Source of the DNA: Bacillota bacterium
Lineage (GTDB): Bacteria; Bacillota; Clostridia; Peptostreptococcales; Anaerovoracaceae
Length of the DNA: 34,904 bases
Direction: 5' to 3'
Assembly: GCA_019420525.1 (NCBI GenBank)
Contig: JAHZHA010000001.1
Span: 158,850-193,753, forward strand
The translations under genes and the position numbers were made by a program. The notes under the pieces are model-generated. The model saw nothing but the letters and a program-made list of their open reading frames with translations, was not told the origin of the DNA and ran no database searches. This document shows positions 8,297 through 16,004 of the stretch, one piece after another (the stretch's first letter is position 1; each line of letters opens with the position of its first letter).

Positions 8297-9727
8297 TCAG
8301 AAGAGACTGTCGTTTTCTCTCTCTTTGAGCGGGATGTAGCGCTCCGGTGTCTTGACGCACTGATAGGCGGGACGCATGATGCGGCCGCTGCACGTCAGTT
8401 CTTCGATGCGGTGGGCGCACCAGCCGGAGATGCGGGCGCAGGCGAAGATCGGCGTGGCCAGATCGAGAGGGATATTCAGCGCATTGTAGACAAAGCCCGA
8501 ATAGAGATCGACGTTTGCCGGCAGGATGACGTCAAGTCCGGTGGCTTCGGAATAGATCTGCGATCCCTGGGTCTCGATGAAATCGTAGAGCATGAATTCG
8601 TCCATAAGACCGTTCTTTTCCGCCAGAGTCCGGGCCATCTTTTTCAGGAGCTGCGCTCTCGGGTCGCTGATGGTGTATACCGCGTGTCCCAGACCGTAGA
8701 TGAGTCCGGTGCCGTCGCTGGCTTCGCCCCGGATGACGCGCCGGAGATAATTTTCGACTTCTTTGAAATTCGTGATGTCGGTTACGTTTTCTTTCAGATC
8801 CCGCATCATGTGGATGACGGCCAGATTCGCACCGCCGTGTTTCGGCCCTTTCAGCGAACCGACAGCCGCGGAGATGGCGGAATAAGTGTCCGTTCCGGTG
8901 GAAGAGACGAGATGCGTGGTGAAAGTGGAATTGTTGCCGCCGCCGTGTTCTGCATGCAGAATCAGCGAGATGTCCAGGAGCCGCGCTTCCAGATCGGTGT
9001 ATTCACCCATGGGACGGATGAGCCGGAGAATGTTTTCCGCAGTGGAGAGCTCCGGAAGCGGATAGTGGAGGTGAAGACTCTGATTCTGGAAATGAGAGCG
9101 CTTCGCCTGATAGGAATAAGCGGCGATCGTGGACAGACAGGAAATCAGGTGGATCGACTGACGGAGCACGTTGCCGATGGAAGTGTCTTCCGCTTTTTCG
9201 TCGAAGCTGTACATGGAGAGAATGCTCCGGGCCATCTGATTCATAATGCTGGGAGACGGATTCGCCATGATCATGTCGCGGGTGAACGTAGGAGGAAGTT
9301 CCCGGAGCTGCCCCAGCAGTTTCGTGTAATCTTTCAGCTGACGCTCGTCCGGCAGCTCGCCGAACAGGAGCAGGTAACTCGTCTCCTCGTAGCCGAAGCG
9401 CTTTTCGCGGATGGCCGCGTTCACCAGGTCTTCCACGTCGATTCCTCTGTAGTAAAGCTTACCGGGAATGGCAATTTTCTTTTTATTTTCGTCGATATCG
9501 TAGCCTCTGACGTCGGCGATGTGCGTCAGTCCCACCTTTACGCCGGTGCCGTTTTTGTTGCGGAGGCCCATTTTTACGTCATCTTTGTCGTAATGGGATT
9601 TGTCGATGTCGTTGTTTTTATGAAGAAGAGGCGTGACGCGCGAGATAAAATCGTGTTCGAGAACCCGCGTATCGTCCGGCAGACATGCCGTCATATCGCG
9701 TCCGCCTGAAAATTCTGTGCTGAGCAA
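8297..9727 (-). CDS. gltA: Citrate synthase
   Basis: 476 aa from a TTG start at 9727. This start has AAGGAGGAG with GGAGG 7 nt upstream, whereas the longer open frame to 9820 has no such signal and would run across the likely promoter. The enzyme condenses acetyl-CoA and oxaloacetate (or a related 2-oxo acid) to citrate. Catalytic regions are visible: LILHAEHGGGNNSTF (oxaloacetate/His), GSLKGPKHGGAN, and YGLGHAVYTISDPRA (second active-site His), with PGKLYYRGIDVEDL near the N-terminal third. The ~100-residue N-terminal extension relative to short citrate synthases occurs in a clostridial subgroup. It is a single gene; 2-methylcitrate synthase activity cannot be excluded. Confidence 0.92.
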   Translation of the reverse strand: MLSTEFSGGRDMTACLPDDTRVLEHDFISRVTPLLHKNNDIDKSHYDKDDVKMGLRNKNGTGVKVGLTHIADVRGYDIDENKKKIAIPGKLYYRGIDVEDLVNAAIREKRFGYEETSYLLLFGELPDERQLKDYTKLLGQLRELPPTFTRDMIMANPSPSIMNQMARSILSMYSFDEKAEDTSIGNVLRQSIHLISCLSTIAAYSYQAKRSHFQNQSLHLHYPLPELSTAENILRLIRPMGEYTDLEARLLDISLILHAEHGGGNNSTFTTHLVSSTGTDTYSAISAAVGSLKGPKHGGANLAVIHMMRDLKENVTDITNFKEVENYLRRVIRGEASDGTGLIYGLGHAVYTISDPRAQLLKKMARTLAEKNGLMDEFMLYDFIETQGSQIYSEATGLDVILPANVDLYSGFVYNALNIPLDLATPIFACARISGWCAHRIEELTCSGRIMRPAYQCVKTPERYIPLKERENDSLF

Positions 9728-9791
9728 TGCTTCTCCTCCTTCCGAATTTCTGAAGAGCAGATTCTGTGTATCTGCGGATATATCGTATACA

Positions 9792-9820
9792 ATTATACCG
9801 TATGCCGGCACACAGCGCAA
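9792..9820 (-). promoter_or_regulatory. Promoter of citrate synthase
   Basis: On the minus strand TTGCGC (9820-9815), 17-nt spacer and TATAAT (9797-9792), 65 nt before the TTG start. It supports the shorter N-terminus. Confidence 0.6.
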
Positions 9821-9970
9821 TACAATCTGATTTTACGGGAGGAGGAGAAAGGGAAAAAGCCCGTATCTTTTCCGCATCTTTCCTGCATCTTTTCCGGCGG
9901 GCGGCTGCGGAAAGAGCGAATGCGGACGGCAAAAGTATTTTTCCTTTTTTTCCCGGATGCAGTACATGTA

Positions 9971-10000
9971 TTGTAATGGTACGGCAGATAGTGTTATAAT
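9971..10000 (+). promoter_or_regulatory. Promoter of the candidate structured RNA
   Basis: TTGTAA (9971-9976), 18-nt spacer and TATAAT (9995-10000). Transcription would begin near 10007 and run into a stretch without a convincing ORF but with many hairpins. Confidence 0.55.
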
Positions 10001-10006
10001 AAAACA

Positions 10007-10602
10007 AAATAATGTTTCGATGAGATATAATCGCTCACTGAAAAAGAAGAAGTCAAGATTTTATCTGTATCTTATTTACAGGTGATATACGGGCCGCGGA
10101 AGCAGAAAATTTCCCGAGTGCAGATGCGGAAGCCGGCACAGCCGCGATTTCCGAGCGCACTGTGCAGCCGCCGCGCGCCTCAGTGTGATTCTGAAATCTT
10201 TACGGCGGAAAACGGTCTTGTACCGTGACCGCGTAAAGAAACCGGAAAAACCGGTCATAACTGCATCAGAAGGATGTCTGCCGTTGAGACGGCGGGGATC
10301 CGGCTGATGCGACGCATACAGGATATCTGTATCATCCGGAGAAGTAAAAATTTTACAGGCTGCGGAGGGGCGAAGCACACCCTTTTTTGCGTTTTCAGAT
10401 ATCCGGCGGAGAGAAAACGCGCCTGCTGCGGGCGGGTCTGCCGGGAAACGGACCTGTAAACAGGAAAATAAAACAGACAGAGCGAATATAGAAACAGAAG
10501 AACATAATATAGAATACAGAAAAAGAAAACGGCGACGGTGTGAAAAATGCGGAGCCGGAGAAAAAGATTTTGAGAAGAGCTTCCTGACGGGGGCTCTTTT
10601 TT
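10007..10602 (+). ncRNA. Candidate structured noncoding RNA or leader upstream of the polysaccharide locus
   Basis: About 600 nt between a promoter and a strong terminator. Local stems read in order: CTGTA/TACAG (10065/10077); GATTTC/GAAATC enclosing CACTG/CAGTG (10146-10198); a long stem CTTTACG(g)CGG...ACGGT/ACCGT...CCGCGTAAAG (10198-10238); ACCGG/CCGGT with an A5 loop (10241-10255); GCATCAG/CTGATGC enclosing GCCGT-TGAG-ACGGC (10263-10310); ATACAG/CTGTAT (10316-10332); the palindrome GTAAAA-A-TTTTAC (10344-10356); GCGTTTTC/GAAAACGC (10389-10420); CCTG-TAAA-CAGG (10453-10464). Open frames crossing the region on either strand show no recognisable protein. I do not recognise a known RNA class. 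It could be a stand-alone large RNA or a leader controlling read-through into the glycan genes 280 nt downstream. Confidence 0.45.
10574..10602 (+). terminator. Strong intrinsic terminator before the polysaccharide cluster
   Basis: AGAGCTTCC (10576-10584), loop TGAC, GGGGGCTCT (10589-10597): nine pairs including two G-U, followed by a T run to 10602. No protein gene ends upstream on this strand, so it must end a noncoding transcript or act as an attenuator. The next 280 nt (10603-10882) are purine-rich then AT-rich, with no clear second promoter. Confidence 0.8.
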
Positions 10603-10882
10603 GTGTGGGGAAAAACAGCGAAGAGGAGAGAAAGAGCAAGTTTATGAAAGAAAAGATGGAGCGTCGGCAGGCGGAGGCGAAAATTGAAGAAATATAAATA
10701 GATAGAAATAGTATATTTTGGAAAAAACAATATTTTTTGTTGTTATCAAATTATAAAGTATGACGAAATAATTAAAGAAATATATTTTTCTGATTATGTT
10801 AGTAAGATTATTATATCTATCAAAAGTAAAGGTAAGGAAAATTATTGTAGAAAGTAAGAAAAAAGGAGAGAAAATCAAAATT

Positions 10883-11554
10883 ATGAATATATTGTTTGTG
10901 GTTGCTCATCCTGACGATGAAGTTTTGGGAGCAGGAGCAACGATACATAAATTAGTGTGTGCAGGACATAAGGTTGCTATATGTACGATGGCAAATAATG
11001 CAGCTGCGAGATCTAATATTTCTGCGACTTTGCAAGAAGAACAAAGAGAGGCATTTGAGATCATGGGGATTCATAATGCATATGCTGGAGATTTTCCGAA
11101 TATTCAAATGAATACAGTATCACATTTAACATTAGTTCAGTTTATCGAAGCCGTTATCGAAGATTGGGGAGCAGAGAGCATATATACACATCATCCAAGT
11201 GATACGAATAATGATCACGTTATAACTAGTTATGCTTGTCAGGCGGCGTCTCGGTTATTTCAAAGAAAGACTGGAATACCACAACTAAGACAGTTAATCT
11301 ATATGGAAGTTCCTTCCTCCACAGAGTGGTCGTTTGATTCTTCAGCCAATCGTTTTTCACCAAATATGTTTGTCGAAGTGGGTCGAGAAGGTATAAATGT
11401 AAAGTTAAAAGCGTTAGCCGCGTATACAGGCGTAATGAGACCATATCCACATCCGAGGTCAGAAGAGGCTATAATCGGACTTGCAGCTTATCGTGGCGCA
11501 CAAGCAAATTGTAACTACGCAGAAGCTTTTGAATCAGTATTTTTTAGAATTTGA
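10883..11554 (+). CDS. PIG-L/LmbE-family deacetylase
   Basis: 223 aa from the ATG at 10883; an AAAGGAGAG site lies about 13 nt upstream, while the open frame extending to 10796 has no ribosome site. The family fingerprint is present: VVAHPDDEVLGAGATIHKL at residues 5-23 (the AHPDDE zinc/catalytic motif) and THHPSDTNNDHV near residue 105 (the HPDH-type metal motif). PIG-L enzymes remove N-acetyl groups from GlcNAc-type substrates and are common in glycan clusters. It is the first gene of the AT-rich cluster, 8 nt before the sugar transferase gene, so probably co-transcribed. Its substrate is likely a nucleotide- or lipid-linked amino sugar. Confidence 0.85.
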   Translation: MNILFVVAHPDDEVLGAGATIHKLVCAGHKVAICTMANNAAARSNISATLQEEQREAFEIMGIHNAYAGDFPNIQMNTVSHLTLVQFIEAVIEDWGAESIYTHHPSDTNNDHVITSYACQAASRLFQRKTGIPQLRQLIYMEVPSSTEWSFDSSANRFSPNMFVEVGREGINVKLKALAAYTGVMRPYPHPRSEEAIIGLAAYRGAQANCNYAEAFESVFFRI

Positions 11555-11562
11555 GGTAAAAA

Positions 11563-12255
11563 ATGGAGCCTAACGCATTTTATAAATTTACTAAAAGACT
11601 TTTCGATATTATAGCATCAGGGATAGCTCTTGTAGTTCTCATTCCTATATGGATTATAGCTATTTTGGGAATACTTATTTCAGATCCGGGCCCTATTTTC
11701 TATTTTGCGAAACGAGTTGGGATTAATAATAAAACTTTCAGAATGTTTAAGTTTCGTTCTATGAAGATTGATAAAAATGCGAATGAAAAAAGTTTAAGGC
11801 CTGATCAGGACAGAATTTTTCCATTTGGACGTTTCATCCGAGCAACAAAAATCGATGAGCTACCGCAACTACTAAATGTATTTTTAGGAGATATGGCAGT
11901 GGTTGGCCCTCGTCCAGCAGCGGTTGATCAGATTGCAATTACACGTGGTGGTAAGAATATAATTGTGGCAAACTTAAAACCAGGATTAACATCACCAGCA
12001 GCTTTGTACGACTATTTATATGGTGATGCTATCGAAGATGAAGATGAATATATGGATAAGGTTGCTCCAACGCGGTTGGCATTAGACAGATACTATGTCG
12101 GAAAACAACAGCTTAGTTATGATATTAAAATGATATACTATACAATCCTTTGCATTTTCGGAAAGATTATTCACCGCCCACAAATGAAAATACTGAAAGA
12201 AATGATTGAATGTGTCAATGGAGATAAAAGAGCTCTTGAAGAGGTAAGAACATGA
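11563..12255 (+). CDS. Initiating sugar transferase (monotopic phosphoglycosyl transferase)
   Basis: 230 aa. The bacterial sugar transferase family (WcaJ, PglC, EpsL type) transfers a sugar-1-phosphate from a UDP-sugar to undecaprenyl phosphate, which starts repeat-unit assembly at the membrane. An N-terminal re-entrant hydrophobic helix (residues 12-37) is preceded by the typical KRLFDI. It continues with DPGPIFYFAKRVG and FRMFKFRSM, then the catalytic Asp-Glu dyad in KIDELPQLLNV and GDMAVVGPRP. The short form without extra membrane helices is the PglC-like catalytic core. It overlaps the next gene by 4 nt (ATGA). Confidence 0.93.
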   Translation: MEPNAFYKFTKRLFDIIASGIALVVLIPIWIIAILGILISDPGPIFYFAKRVGINNKTFRMFKFRSMKIDKNANEKSLRPDQDRIFPFGRFIRATKIDELPQLLNVFLGDMAVVGPRPAAVDQIAITRGGKNIIVANLKPGLTSPAALYDYLYGDAIEDEDEYMDKVAPTRLALDRYYVGKQQLSYDIKMIYYTILCIFGKIIHRPQMKILKEMIECVNGDKRALEEVRT

Positions 12256-13100
12256 GAATACTCGTAACGGGAACAAGGGGAATGATAGGATCAAGGCTTG
12301 TAAGAGCGTTGATTGAAGCTGGACATATTGTGATCGGAATTGACCGGTCTGGTGATGAGGTTTGCAACGAAAACTACCGTCACTATAAAGTCGATTTGAA
12401 GAATAAGGAGAGACTACAAAGAATTTTAGATAGCAATGAAAAAATTGATAGATTTATCCATCTTGCTGCGTTAGCTCATACCGAAGGTGAAATAAATCTT
12501 TCATGGGAACGTTACAAAAACATAAACGTAGATTGTGCGAAGAATATTTTTGAACTTGCCGGCGATCGGCCAGTACTATTTATCAGTACAATAGATGTCT
12601 ATGGATTTTTTGATGGCAAAATGCCAGTGAATGCTTCTTCATATATCCATCCTGTGAGCAATTACGGGAAGAGTAAGGCAATGGCAGAGGAAGAATGTAA
12701 AAAACTTTCCCATTATACTATTTTTCGATTTACGCCAGTCTATACAGATGAGATAAAGAGAGATATTCAAAAACGATATTATTTGAAATATCCCTATATT
12801 GCATACCAGATTGGGAAAGGTAGTTCATACGAGATTTTGAATATAAAAAATGCAGTTAAATCAATGGTAGACTGGTGTCAGGAAGAAACAAAAAATGATA
12901 TTAGAATTCTTAAAGATAAAAAAAATATGTGGACGCCAGATTATATTAAAGCGGAAAAAGAGGCAGGAAGAGCAAAGATAGTTTTAAAATTTCCAAAATG
13001 GATGATTAATATAATATATATTGTATTGAAAGCTTTAACAGGTGAAAATGAGAAAACTTACTTGTTAAATAAAGCAGTATATCCATTGAGAAGCGAGTGA
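12252..13100 (+). CDS. NAD-dependent epimerase/dehydratase (extended SDR)
   Basis: 282 aa. The Rossmann motif GTRGMIGSRL occupies residues 7-16, the active-site Ser/Thr region is FISTIDVYG, and the catalytic Tyr/Lys are in YGKSK near residue 138. The extended SDR family interconverts nucleotide sugars (4-epimerases, 4,6-dehydratases, 4-reductases); the exact reaction cannot be told. It overlaps the sugar transferase and lies 1 nt from the ATP-grasp gene. The C-terminal hydrophobic stretch (KWMINIIYIVLKAL) is seen in SDR proteins placed beside sugar transferases. It probably makes or modifies the first sugar. Confidence 0.85.
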   Translation: MRILVTGTRGMIGSRLVRALIEAGHIVIGIDRSGDEVCNENYRHYKVDLKNKERLQRILDSNEKIDRFIHLAALAHTEGEINLSWERYKNINVDCAKNIFELAGDRPVLFISTIDVYGFFDGKMPVNASSYIHPVSNYGKSKAMAEEECKKLSHYTIFRFTPVYTDEIKRDIQKRYYLKYPYIAYQIGKGSSYEILNIKNAVKSMVDWCQEETKNDIRILKDKKNMWTPDYIKAEKEAGRAKIVLKFPKWMINIIYIVLKALTGENEKTYLLNKAVYPLRSE

Positions 13101-13101
13101 G

Positions 13102-14295
13102 ATGAGGAGTGAGCAATTGAGTAATATGGTAAGTGATTATGCTGGAAAAAAGGTACTTTTGTTAGATGGTTATGGACGCCAGATTCCCAGCTTATTACAT
13201 CAACTTCATCAATTAGGGTGCAAAGTTACAACAATGTGTGAGTCAAGGCTCGACGTAGGTTATACATCTAGGTATCCATCTAAAAGAGTGGTGGTACATG
13301 GCATCAGGAATAATAAGAGGATTTATCAGAACGCAATAGAACAAGAACTGAAAAATAAATATGATATTTTATTTCCGATTCTCGAACGGGCTACGGATAT
13401 ATGTACAAGCGGAAGAATTCAAAAAGAATATCCGGAATTGAAGATCATTGCAGCGCCAAGAGAAGCATTTCTAAAAGCTTATGATAAGCAAGAAACGATG
13501 AGAGTCTGTATGGAGAACAATATTCCTTGTCCAATTACAAAGATGGAGAATGAAACATTAGATCAGTATCTAGAAAAGGTATCATTTCCAATATGCGCTA
13601 AGCCAAGAAAAGGAAGTGGTGGAGTAGGCTTCAAAAAAATTATGAATCGTGAAGAATTAGATAAATATATCGAGAAAGGAATAATATCTGTTGAAGAGTA
13701 TGTTATTCAAGAGTTAATTCCAAAAGGCGGTCTTCAATATGGCGGCTATATAATGATGAATGATGAATGTACACCTCAATCAATCTTAGTTGTTGAATCT
13801 TGTCGATGGTTTCCTATTGATGGTGGTCCAGGATGCTATATAAGAACCATAAATCATGACGGAATGATTAACAGTACAAAGCGGCTTTTTGAAAAAATTA
13901 AATGGAAGAATTTTGGACATGTTGGATTTATAATGGATCCACGTGACAATATTCCGAAAGTGATGGAAATAAACGGAAGGATACCAGCGAGTATTAAAAT
14001 TTGCGAATTAGCTGGAACTGAACCAGTAAAAAATATGTTAAATTTAGCTTACAGAAAGAAAATCGAAAGTAAGATTAAGCCAATACCTGAGAATTTGATA
14101 CTTAGATATTTTCATGCGGATTTGATGTGGTTGATAAAAAATCCGAATAGGTGGTGTAGCAAACCAAATTGGTTTGATTTTAGGAAGAATAACGATTATA
14201 TTTTTTCATGGACTGATCCACTACCATTTTTTAGTTATGCGATTGAGCATATTATAACATATAAAAAAGACATGGCTAAAAGAAAACATTTATAA
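13102..14295 (+). CDS. ATP-grasp family protein (carbamoyl-phosphate-synthase-like)
   Basis: 397 aa. An N-terminal nucleotide-binding-like domain (KKVLLLDGYGRQIPSLLHQL) is followed by an ATP-grasp fold. Visible motifs are the glycine-rich loop ICAKPRKGSGGVGF near residue 170, the hinge EEYVIQELIPKGG, and the metal/ATP site KVMEINGRIPASI near residue 290. ATP-grasp ligases join a carboxylate to an amine or thiol through an acyl phosphate. In glycan clusters they may attach an amino acid to a sugar, which here is only inference. The start is uncertain: a TTG at 13117 has GAGGAG 7 nt upstream and may be the true one. It is the last gene before a decayed stretch. Confidence 0.8.
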   Translation: MRSEQLSNMVSDYAGKKVLLLDGYGRQIPSLLHQLHQLGCKVTTMCESRLDVGYTSRYPSKRVVVHGIRNNKRIYQNAIEQELKNKYDILFPILERATDICTSGRIQKEYPELKIIAAPREAFLKAYDKQETMRVCMENNIPCPITKMENETLDQYLEKVSFPICAKPRKGSGGVGFKKIMNREELDKYIEKGIISVEEYVIQELIPKGGLQYGGYIMMNDECTPQSILVVESCRWFPIDGGPGCYIRTINHDGMINSTKRLFEKIKWKNFGHVGFIMDPRDNIPKVMEINGRIPASIKICELAGTEPVKNMLNLAYRKKIESKIKPIPENLILRYFHADLMWLIKNPNRWCSKPNWFDFRKNNDYIFSWTDPLPFFSYAIEHIITYKKDMAKRKHL

Positions 14296-14655
14296 TAAAA
14301 TCGCATATAAATTAATATTGAAAAATATTCAATTATAAGATGAAGTTGTTCTCCTTGCAGATCTGGTGGAAAAGTATCGCAAAGCCTTGCAAATACAGAG
14401 AGGATAAAGGTTTTGAATTACGCTGAGCGTTCTGTTTAAAGAATTTTTTCTGTATTATCTTATTATGTGCAGTCCTGAATGTTGAGTTTTGTCCGAGATC
14501 ATAAAGAGGCTCTCTTTTTTGTATCTACATATTCCAAAATGGATAATGGTTCTTGAAAAGGTTTGTGTTTTCCATAGATGAACTGAAGAATTCGAAATAA
14601 TAAAGACCGGATGTGCAACCCGCTTGTACACCTTGATCTGGTTGTTTAGGCTTTA

Positions 14656-14687
14656 GTTGAGAATGTTGGGCTTTTTACATTCTCAAC
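14656..14687. repeat. Perfect 11-bp inverted repeat
   Basis: GTTGAGAATGT (14656-14666) and ACATTCTCAAC (14677-14687) flank a 10-nt spacer. There is a T5 run inside the spacer but none after the stem, so it is not a standard terminator. It may be a mobile-element relic. Confidence 0.6.
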
Positions 14688-14823
14688 TACTCTAGATAAA
14701 GCTGATCCATTATAGTATAGTACTGGCAACAAAGTGGGTTTCCAAAATTTTTGATACGGTATATTACCGATAGATGCGGTTAGATCTTCCCGTTGGATCT
14801 AAGACGAGTTACGTGAAAATATC

Positions 14824-15060
14824 GTGGAAGTACGGAAATGCCTATTGAGCTTTCAGCAGATCCGCAGCAGGATCAAGGGCATCATAGGGTTTTTGAAGCT
14901 TTCAGTGATAACGGATGCACCGGTATTTTTCTTGATATCGTTCTTTTACTTTGGAGAGAAGAAAGATTTTTTTGATCTTCTGAACGTTTTCGTGATCCTC
15001 AACATTAGAAATCGGTCCTGATAATGCAGGCTGACGGCATCAAAATGCTGTTTTATCTGG
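14824..15060 (+). pseudogene. Degraded IS66-family TnpB (Orf2)-like fragment
   Basis: The frame from 14824 keeps the spacing of the IS66 accessory protein TnpB. EVRKCLLSFQQIR sits where TnpB has the xKVYxxCGxTDMR segment. RSRIKGIIGFL sits at the RKSIDGL position. TDAP sits at the DPF position, and FFYFGEKKD sits at FLFCGRRKD. DLLNVFVILNIRNRS then sits at the LLWxGxGFxLLYKRL position. The spacing between the RK and KKD landmarks is 35 residues here against about 33 in TnpB. No full-length frame or DDE transposase remains. The match is by eye, so confidence is moderate; IS66 TnpB is the only family I could line up. Confidence 0.4.
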
Positions 15061-15405
15061 CGACTTCGGAGAAGGAGACGGGATGGTTCAGATCTAGAAA
15101 AATGGAGTCATAGAGAGTCCGGTGATAATAGCGAATTGACGTACGGCTTGCTAGGTACTAAGGCCTTTAAGAATATAGTTTATGGAAATACGATAGGGGT
15201 ATGGACATTACTTCGGTGTGACGTAATATGGGCTATAGTATTGAAAAAATCGATATTTAGCTTATAAAGAAAACACTGGATTTGCTTAAATTATTATAAT
15301 ACAGAGATTTAGAAAGCGGGGAAATTATCTAGCAAGGTTAATCTGACAACAAGGAAACTTCATGGTTATAATGGAGCTACAAGATTTTAATAATAGGAGA
15401 AATAA

Positions 15406-15516
15406 ATGCTAAGAAAACGAGGAGAACTTCTCGAAAAATTGGTAAAATGGGTGAAATCATCAAGAAAAAATGGAGTAATATCACAAGAATTAAAAGATCG
15501 TTTAACCAGAGTGTAG
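15406..15516 (+). CDS. Small ORF, 36 aa, unknown
   Basis: ATG at 15406 has AGGAGA ending 5 nt upstream. It encodes a basic 36-residue peptide starting MLRKRGELLEKLVKW with amphipathic helical character and no signal peptide. It lies inside the decayed stretch and may be the start of a lost gene or a chance ORF. No homologue is recognised. Confidence 0.2.
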   Translation: MLRKRGELLEKLVKWVKSSRKNGVISQELKDRLTRV

Positions 15517-16004
15517 AAGCGCTAAAACAATAACATAATTAAGTAGGATTATATTAGGACAGGCAGATATCATTATAGAAGGGGTATCAAAGGTTCATGA
15601 TAGATTCGAAAAACGGATAGCGTAAATACTTGGTCTCCATAGTAACGATAGTAGTTATGAATGTGTCTAATTGATTGAGATTAAATGAGATAAATCTAGA
15701 TCTATTATGCATATTTTTTTATATACGATTAGTAACCGGTGAATAACAAATGATATGATAAATTATTTTATGGAATCAAATCTAAAAGAAGTACTAAATG
15801 TGTCACTACAAAGAAAGTGAATAGAATTATGATTAGATGAACGGATTATTTTGAAAGAATATAGATATTATGTAATAGAAGAGTTGTTTAGAGAATATTT
15901 GAATTTTATTCATAAATTCTTAATATATAAGTTAGCTTAATTTACTATTGTAAATTAGAAAATTACTGAGTTGATCAATTAAGAAAAAAAGAAATGAAGG
16001 AACA

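Larger units (their letters stand above)
14296..16004 (+). other. Decayed 1.7-kb AT-rich stretch inside the glycan cluster
   Basis: There is no intact gene between the ATP-grasp and Wzy genes. The stretch holds a degraded IS66 TnpB-like segment (14824-15060), an 11-bp inverted repeat (14656-14687), a small ORF with a ribosome site (15406-15516) and an 8-bp-arm hairpin TAATTTAC-TATT-GTAAATTA (15938-15957). The rest is stop-rich in all frames. It reads as an old insertion and gene-loss scar. Confidence 0.6.

Noticed and set aside
8411..9709. 432-codon plus-strand frame opposite citrate synthase
   Set aside because: Long only because of GC-rich codon bias; the minus frame has full catalytic motifs.
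9728..9820. Longer N-terminus for citrate synthase
   Set aside because: It would run through the TATAAT promoter; the TTG at 9727 has an ideal AAGGAGGAG site.
9992..9999. TGTTATAA half-site at the RNA promoter as a second TetR operator
   Set aside because: Only one arm matches and it coincides with the -10 element, so it is expected by chance.
10274..10459. 61-codon plus-strand frame inside the RNA candidate
   Set aside because: No ribosome site, no domain, and it crosses several inverted repeats.
10076..10639. 187-codon open frame on the minus strand over the hairpin region
   Set aside because: Its translation is rich in Arg, Ser and Phe, has no recognisable domain and no good ribosome site. 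The frame is open because of local base composition and the strand carries the stems of the RNA candidate.
14890..14960. Serine-recombinase-like reading (FSDNGCTG) in another frame of the decayed stretch
   Set aside because: Only a few residues resemble the family and the frame stops soon; the TnpB-like frame explains more of the region.
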